A stretch of 64,000 bases of DNA from Lachnospiraceae bacterium JLR.KK002 (GTDB lineage Bacteria; Bacillota; Clostridia; Lachnospirales; Lachnospiraceae). Below the pieces are notes generated by a model, which searched no databases, was not told the DNA's origin, and was given only the letters and a program-made list of their open reading frames with translations. Shown in pieces: positions 62,889 to 64,000 of this stretch (position 1 is its first letter; each line of letters starts with the position of its first letter). The stretch spans positions 2,440,501-2,504,500 of the forward strand of contig JAYMNP010000001.1 of NCBI GenBank assembly GCA_036941025.1, written 5' to 3'. The translations under genes were made by a program, and so were the position numbers.

Positions 62889-64000
62889 TCAGGAAGATGA
62901 ACTGCGGGCGACCAGCGCGCCCTGTTCCACGTCAATTACAATAGTATCTCCCGCTCTCACCTCATCTGCCAGAATCAGTTTCGCTGCAAGGGTTTCCACG
63001 GTTTTCTGGAGATAACGCTTCAGAGGCCTTGCTCCATATACCGGGTCATAGCCGTGCTCCACTGCAAATTCCTGTGCCGCCTGGGTCAGCTCCACAGACA
63101 CCTCCCGGTCCGCCAGACGACGGTTCAGATTTGCCAGCAGCAGGTGGATGATATTGCCAATATCGTCTTTGCTCAGAGGCTTAAACAAAATTGTTTCATC
63201 CAGACGGTTTAAAAACTCCGGCCGGAAATTATTTTTAAGCTCATCCAGCACTGCTTTTTCGCATTCCGGTCTGATTTCCCCGTTTTCCCCGATGCCTTCC
63301 AAAAGATAAGAGGAACCCAGATTGGACGTCATAATCAATATGGTATTTTTAAAATCCACGGTACGTCCCTGGGAATCGGTAATCCGTCCGTCATCCAGCA
63401 CCTGAAGCAGTACGTTAAACACATCGGGATGAGCTTTCTCCACCTCGTCAAACAGTACTACGGAATAAGGTTTGCGGCGCACGGCTTCCGTGAGCTGGCC
63501 GCCTTCTTCATATCCCACATATCCGGGAGGAGCTCCAATCAGGCGGGATACGGAATATTTCTCCATATACTCGCTCATATCCAGCCTTACCATATTATTC
63601 TCATCGTCAAAAAGGCTGGCGGCCAGCGCTTTGGCCAGCTCTGTTTTCCCCACGCCGGTAGGCCCAAGGAACAGGAAGGAACCAATTGGCTTGCCGGGGT
63701 CTTTAATCCCTGCTTTGGAACGGATGATAGCTTCTGTTACTTTTGTAACTCCTTCTTCCTGGCCAATTACCCGTCTGTGCAGCTCTTCGTCCAGATGAAG
63801 GGTTTTGTTCCGCTCGCTTTCCGTGAGCTTCGCCACAGGTATTCCGGTCCACCGGGAAATAATCTTCGCAATCTCCTCCTCGCTGACATTTTCATGAACC
63901 AGGCTTAAATCTTTCTTTTTTACCTGTTCTTCTTCCAGTTCAAGCTGTCGTTTCAGTTCCGGCATTTTACCGTACTGGAGTTCCGCCGCCTTTTCCAGAT
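62889..64000 (-). CDS. clpB: ATP-dependent disaggregase ClpB (5' part beyond window)
   Basis: C-terminal 370 residues of ClpB/ClpB-like Hsp100, a protein disaggregase working with DnaK. The second AAA+ domain is complete: Walker [13 protein letters not shown], Walker [15 protein letters not shown], sensor and the C-terminal D2-small domain ([28 protein letters not shown]). The last part of the middle coiled coil and the start ([18 protein letters not shown]) continue to the edge. No CIRCE element can be assessed because the start is outside. Confidence 0.93.
   Translation of the reverse strand, partial: LEKAAELQYGKMPELKRQLELEEEQVKKKDLSLVHENVSEEEIAKIISRWTGIPVAKLTESERNKTLHLDEELHRRVIGQEEGVTKVTEAIIRSKAGIKDPGKPIGSFLFLGPTGVGKTELAKALAASLFDDENNMVRLDMSEYMEKYSVSRLIGAPPGYVGYEEGGQLTEAVRRKPYSVVLFDEVEKAHPDVFNVLLQVLDDGRITDSQGRTVDFKNTILIMTSNLGSSYLLEGIGENGEIRPECEKAVLDELKNNFRPEFLNRLDETILFKPLSKDDIGNIIHLLLANLNRRLADREVSVELTQAAQEFAVEHGYDPVYGARPLKRYLQKTVETLAAKLILADEVRAGDTIVIDVEQGALVARSSSS

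Overview
The window looks like chromosomal DNA of a spore-forming, probably motile, anaerobic member of the Lachnospiraceae (Clostridia). The evidence is the gene content: spoIIR, a tricistronic GerA-type germinant receptor operon, the SCIFF ranthipeptide pair scfA-scfB beside secDF, a crotonase, glycogen phosphorylase, a cytosolic chemoreceptor and one sigma-D-like promoter. Base composition is moderate, AGGAGG ribosome sites are strong, and no rRNA, tRNA, prophage or CRISPR array is visible. The genus cannot be assigned from sequence alone. Both edges cut genes: an ABC exporter on the left and clpB on the right.

Layout. 1-5 kb, minus strand: truncated ABC exporter, a DUF1934 protein, glutamate racemase, spoIIR with a plausible sigma-F promoter, and a hemerythrin/CheX-like/receiver fusion. 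5-9 kb: gerKA-gerKB-gerKC. 9-11 kb: interspersed structured repeat A1, then ispE with a GntR/FCD regulator. 11-15.2 kb, plus strand: a cytosolic chemoreceptor fused to a PhnD-like binding domain, a 204-residue protein behind a sigma-D-like promoter, and an NhaP-type antiporter broken by an internal deletion. 15.2-17.8 kb: LytTR/DUF3021 regulators divergent from a two-gene ABC exporter. 17.9-24.5 kb: secDF, scfB, scfA, a VanRS-like two-component system and a TIGR04086 membrane protein. 24.7-31.7 kb: CorC-type protein, sfsA, a large hybrid histidine kinase, glgP. 31.9-40.4 kb: AraC regulator, crotonase, GNAT/PTS IIC/threonine aldolase operon, proC ending inside repeat A2, an unrecognised protein, a GH13 enzyme. 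40.5-51 kb: split ThrE exporter, O-antigen-ligase-like protein, a frame-disrupted Ig-like surface protein, Uma2 protein, MBL hydrolase, small alarmone synthetase, aminotransferase, rarA, polysaccharide deacetylase. 51-60.4 kb: membrane protein with a YtrA-type regulator, a small membrane protein, and a complete oligopeptide ABC transporter. 60.4-64 kb: palindromes, a MITE-like element, 28-bp tandem repeats, a small membrane protein, a MATE transporter and clpB.

Functional links. scfA, scfB and secDF are probably one transcription unit making and maturing a thioether peptide, with the TCS lying where the TIGR04086 gene would usually be contiguous. The MCP-PhnD fusion and its sigma-D-like neighbour suggest a motility-linked sensing module. 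ThrE halves, threonine aldolase, proC and an aminotransferase give an amino-acid flavour to 34-49 kb.

The most unusual material is non-coding. At least two interspersed repeat families fold into multi-stem structures whose stems differ between copies by compensating base changes. There is also a third, TIR-bounded MITE-like element and a nested-stem spacer between scfA and scfB. These and the MCP-PhnD fusion are the best candidates for something undescribed. All structural claims are hand-read pairings, not computed folds.
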